Shown here in pieces: positions 61,364 to 64,000 of a DNA stretch of 64,000 bases. Within the stretch, counting starts at the first letter, position 1, and each line of letters starts with the position of its first letter. Under the pieces are notes generated by a model. It was not told where the DNA came from and made no database searches. It was given only the letters and a program-made list of their open reading frames with translations. Source of the stretch: Lachnospiraceae bacterium (GTDB lineage Bacteria > Bacillota > Clostridia > Lachnospirales > Lachnospiraceae); contig CABJAW010000005.1 of NCBI GenBank assembly GCA_902363665.1, positions 1 to 64,000 on the forward strand, read 5' to 3'. A program made the position numbers and the translations under genes.

Positions 61364-63402
61364 ATATAAAAAAGAATATTTATCCAAAGCTTGCGGTTAC
61401 CGGTATGGTGAAAAACAAAAGGACGTATGTGCCGTATCTCATGACCTGCATCTGCATGATCTTTGTCAGCTATCTGCTGAATTTTCTGCGGGAGAATAAG
61501 AGGATTTCCGAGATACGCGGAGGGAGTACCCTGCAGGCAATGCTCTCTTTAGGAAGCGGCATCTTCTGCATCTTTGCGCTGATTTTTCTGTTTTATACGA
61601 ATTCATTTTTGATAAAACGCAGAAAACGGGAATTTGGACTTTACAATATCCTTGGCATGGGGAAACGGAATATTGCCGGAATCCTGGTCTGTGAGAGTGC
61701 TTTGATGCTTGGAATTTCGCTTGTGGGCGGCCTTGGCCTTGGCATTTTGTTTTCGAAGCTTGGGGAATTGTGCATGATAAAGGTGCTCGGCGGAGAAATC
61801 AGCTATGCATTTTCTGTAGAAATCAGTACCATATTGGAAACAGTCATACTTTTTGCCGTTATTTTTGGACTGATCCTGCTGAATTCGCTGCGGCAGATCC
61901 GGATGTCGGATCCGATCGAGCTGCTGCACGGCGGGGCGAAGGGGGAGAAGCAGCCAAAGGGAAACTGGTTTCTTGCGGCGGCAGGCCTTATTATGCTGGT
62001 AATTGCCTATGATCTGGCAGTTACGACAGAGAATCCGATCACGGCACTGAAAACCTTTTTTCTTGCGGTTCTGCTGGTAATTGTTGCGACGTATCTGCTG
62101 TTTGTCGCAGGCTCGGTCGTATTGTGCCGGATACTGAAAAGAAACAGGAATTATTATTATCAGGCGAAGCATTTTGTGTCTGTTTCTTCGATGATGTATC
62201 GAATGAAGCGCAATGGTGCAGGGCTTGCGTCGATCTGCATACTTTCAACGATGGTGCTTGTGATGGTATCGTCCACGATCTGTCTTTACAGCGGCAAGGA
62301 GAAGGCGCTTAAACAACAGTATCCACGTGATATTCAGGTGAAAACCTACACTTTGGATGAGGATTGTTTGAAGGGAATTCATGAAGCAATTCTTATGGGA
62401 GAAAAGGAAAGCGGTATAGAAGAGAAGGATCTGCTCCGGTATCACTGCCTGATCGTGGGTGGAAGCCTGGAAGAGGATCGCGTCATCATGAGTGTCGGTG
62501 ATCTGCTTTCGGCATCTGATGCAGTGGATTACAGCAAAATTACGGAGATCGTATACGTACCGCTCGAAGATTATAACCGGCTGACCGGAAATGAGGAGAC
62601 GCTGAATCAGGATGAAGTGCTGCTTTGCTGTACAAGAGAAGGAACGTATGACTATGATACAATTTCGGTTGAAGGTCTTGATACTATGAAAATAAAGGCG
62701 CAGGTGCCGGAATTTGTTGTGAACGGGGATGTCACTCAGGTGATCATGTCGGCAATATATCTGGTTGTACCGGATCTTGAGACACTTGAAAAAGCGGATG
62801 CAGTGCAGAAACAGATATATGGAAATAATGCTTCAAAGCCGTATGAATACTATGGATTTAATATAGAAGGAGGAGAAAAAAAGCAGCTGGCAGCGATGGA
62901 GGCCATTTGGAAAAGGGTGAGTGAAGAGGAAGCACAAATTCAGGGGGAGGGAAAATACTCTGCTTCCTGTATAGCCAATGAACGGGCTTATTTTTATGGA
63001 ATGTACGGCGGCCTGTTTGTACTGGGCATTATCCTTGGCAGTGTATTTATTGTTGCGGCGGTACTGATCATGTATTATAAACAGATTACAGAAGGATATG
63101 AGGACAGCGGACGGTTTGAGGTGATGCAGAAGATTGGAATGACAAAAAAAGAAATTAAAAAGAGCATTAACTCACAGATGCTGACTGTATTTTTTGCACC
63201 GCTTCTGATGGCAGGGCTGCATCTGATCTTTGCCTTTCCGTTTGTATACAGATTACTGATGATGTTTGGGTTGTATGAAAAAACCTTTCTCCTCGAAGTG
63301 ACGGGAGTATGCTATCTGGTATTTGCAGTGTTTTATGTTGTGGTGTATGGAATCACATCGAGGGCTTATTACAGGATAGTAAGTGCGGGGGAAACGCGGT
63401 AG
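61360..63402 (+). CDS. BceB-like ABC permease (FtsX domains, large extracellular domain)
   Basis: 680 residues with the ten-helix BceB plan: FtsX domain near 60-170, helices to about 310, an extracellular domain (about 320-535) that binds the antibiotic or its lipid target, and a last FtsX domain (about 545-670). It moves or frees lantibiotic- or bacitracin-bound cell-wall precursors and signals to the kinase. Substrate specificity cannot be read from the sequence. Confidence 0.94.
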   Translation: MNIKKNIYPKLAVTGMVKNKRTYVPYLMTCICMIFVSYLLNFLRENKRISEIRGGSTLQAMLSLGSGIFCIFALIFLFYTNSFLIKRRKREFGLYNILGMGKRNIAGILVCESALMLGISLVGGLGLGILFSKLGELCMIKVLGGEISYAFSVEISTILETVILFAVIFGLILLNSLRQIRMSDPIELLHGGAKGEKQPKGNWFLAAAGLIMLVIAYDLAVTTENPITALKTFFLAVLLVIVATYLLFVAGSVVLCRILKRNRNYYYQAKHFVSVSSMMYRMKRNGAGLASICILSTMVLVMVSSTICLYSGKEKALKQQYPRDIQVKTYTLDEDCLKGIHEAILMGEKESGIEEKDLLRYHCLIVGGSLEEDRVIMSVGDLLSASDAVDYSKITEIVYVPLEDYNRLTGNEETLNQDEVLLCCTREGTYDYDTISVEGLDTMKIKAQVPEFVVNGDVTQVIMSAIYLVVPDLETLEKADAVQKQIYGNNASKPYEYYGFNIEGGEKKQLAAMEAIWKRVSEEEAQIQGEGKYSASCIANERAYFYGMYGGLFVLGIILGSVFIVAAVLIMYYKQITEGYEDSGRFEVMQKIGMTKKEIKKSINSQMLTVFFAPLLMAGLHLIFAFPFVYRLLMMFGLYEKTFLLEVTGVCYLVFAVFYVVVYGITSRAYYRIVSAGETR

Positions 63403-63454
63403 AAACTGGGAAGCACTCAGAAAAAAGATGATTTAACCGAGTCAAGCAAGTAGC

Positions 63455-63479
63455 GAAGCGGACCTGGAATATCCGCTTT
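63455..63479. repeat. REP-like palindrome after the Bce module
   Basis: GAAGCGGAC..ATATCCGCTTTG preceded by CAAGCAAGTAGC, which matches the inverse of CTACTTG in the composite repeats. A fragment of the same family. Confidence 0.65.
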
Positions 63480-63537
63480 GACCTGAAGCAGTAAAAATAG
63501 AAGAGAAATTCATGAAAACCTATATAGTGTAAGAATA

Positions 63538-63678
63538 CAGCCGTGGCGAAACGGAGGGGCAGCTGTCCACATGTCTGCGGCAGATGTGCGAGTCAGGGCG
63601 GATGAAGTCCGCCATGAGCGCACAGATGCCAGAAAGACTAGGTGGACTGCGTCCCTCCGTTTCGCCACGGCGTCCGGT
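63538..63678. repeat. 141-bp foldable element, copy 2
   Basis: Same length as copy 1 with five substitutions; here the arms are perfectly complementary (CCGTGGCGAAACGGAGGG and CCCTCCGTTTCGCCACGG). It lies between the Bce module and panE. 63679-63880 shows no gene. Confidence 0.88.
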
Positions 63679-63880
63679 TAAGTTCTTTTATTGACGAATC
63701 TACCCTGAGATGATAGAGTACAGATGTTATTTAACGATTATCATGCGCAAGCAGCAAATCGTATCTGAAATATTCGTTTTGATTATATCAGCGCCAGGAC
63801 AGAGGCTGCATGGAAGGTGCAGGTTGCCGGAAAGATTTTTCAGACAGTCCATGCGCTGAGCAGGAAATGAGGTTTAAGAG

Positions 63881-64000
63881 ATGGAAATTAAAAGTACAGC
63901 AATTATCGGCATGGGGGCGCTCGGGATGATGTATGGCACCCATATGCTGGATGCAGGTGAAAAGAATGTCTGGTTTGTGATGGACGAGGCGCGCATGCAG
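63881..64000 (+). CDS. panE: 2-dehydropantoate 2-reductase (partial, 5' end)
   Basis: The first 40 codons begin MEIKSTAIIGMGALGMMYG, the N-terminal Rossmann motif GxGxxG of the ketopantoate reductase (ApbA/PanE) family. The family reduces ketopantoate to pantoate with NADPH for pantothenate and CoA synthesis, though distant paralogues exist with unknown substrates. GAGG lies 8-11 bases upstream of the ATG. The gene continues beyond the window. Confidence 0.8.
   Translation, partial: MEIKSTAIIGMGALGMMYGTHMLDAGEKNVWFVMDEARMQ

Overview
The window looks like a chromosomal segment of a Gram-positive, anaerobic Firmicute of the Clostridia, most likely a Lachnospiraceae gut commensal. The grounds are a sufCBDSU operon, the rho-rpmE-DUF1385-prmC-prfA block, a T-box leader and a cobalamin riboswitch, strong AGGAGG ribosome sites, frequent TTG starts, a Bce-type peptide-antibiotic module and gut-type carbohydrate genes. 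The genus cannot be fixed from the sequence alone.

Layout. 1-155 is the 3' end of a 23S rRNA with no 5S gene after it. 289-2690 is a small graveyard of mobile DNA: a truncated IS91-type transposase beside an apparently complete IS200/IS605 element with tnpA, tnpB and an omega-RNA region. A nicotinamidase gene and a decayed membrane glycosyltransferase gene follow. 4375-9647 is the iron-sulfur assembly operon sufCBDSU behind a consensus promoter and a 25-bp palindrome. 9872-16735 holds an XRE regulator and a family of three secreted proteins: two subtilisin-like proteases with Ig-like and fibronectin-like modules, and one protein made of the same C-terminal modules only. 16949-25129 has yqeY, a receiver-GGDEF-EAL cyclic-di-GMP protein, a Trk potassium system and a secreted NlpC/P60 hydrolase with a repeat-rich linker.

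25306-33752 is housekeeping: a CorC/TlyC-like CBS protein, a TIGR04086 membrane protein, Rho with a very long low-complexity insert, L31, a DUF1385 protein, PrmC and RF1. 33988-40875 is a cobalamin-riboswitch-controlled operon of a SAM methyltransferase and a complete Opp/Nik-type ABC importer. 41786-43412 is a T-box-controlled bile-acid/sodium-symporter family (BASS) transporter. 43881-50660 is a LacI-regulated oligosaccharide locus: a GH32-like enzyme, a sugar ABC importer and the remnant of a GH36 alpha-galactosidase. 50881-54605 has an XRE and a TetR regulator, then four coupled genes alternating tiny membrane peptides with alpha/beta hydrolases. 54836-58043 carries a broken and an intact fic gene flanking an AAA-ATPase/nuclease-like gene. 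58176-63402 is a GNAT acetyltransferase followed by a Bce-type two-component system and ABC transporter. A ketopantoate reductase gene runs off the right edge.

Besides genes, the window is rich in interspersed non-coding repeats: about nine copies of a 25-bp palindrome (AAAGCGGAT...ATCCGCTTT), three long composite inverted-repeat elements that contain it, a 144-bp element with perfect 18-bp terminal inverted repeats, two 141-bp copies of a foldable element with identical length, and a 170-bp multi-hairpin element near the lacI-type gene. They sit between operons, and in one case supply the 3' end of a coding sequence. The best candidates for undescribed biology are the B12-switched methyltransferase/ABC operon, the micropeptide-hydrolase operon, the fic pair and the 141-bp and multi-hairpin elements.
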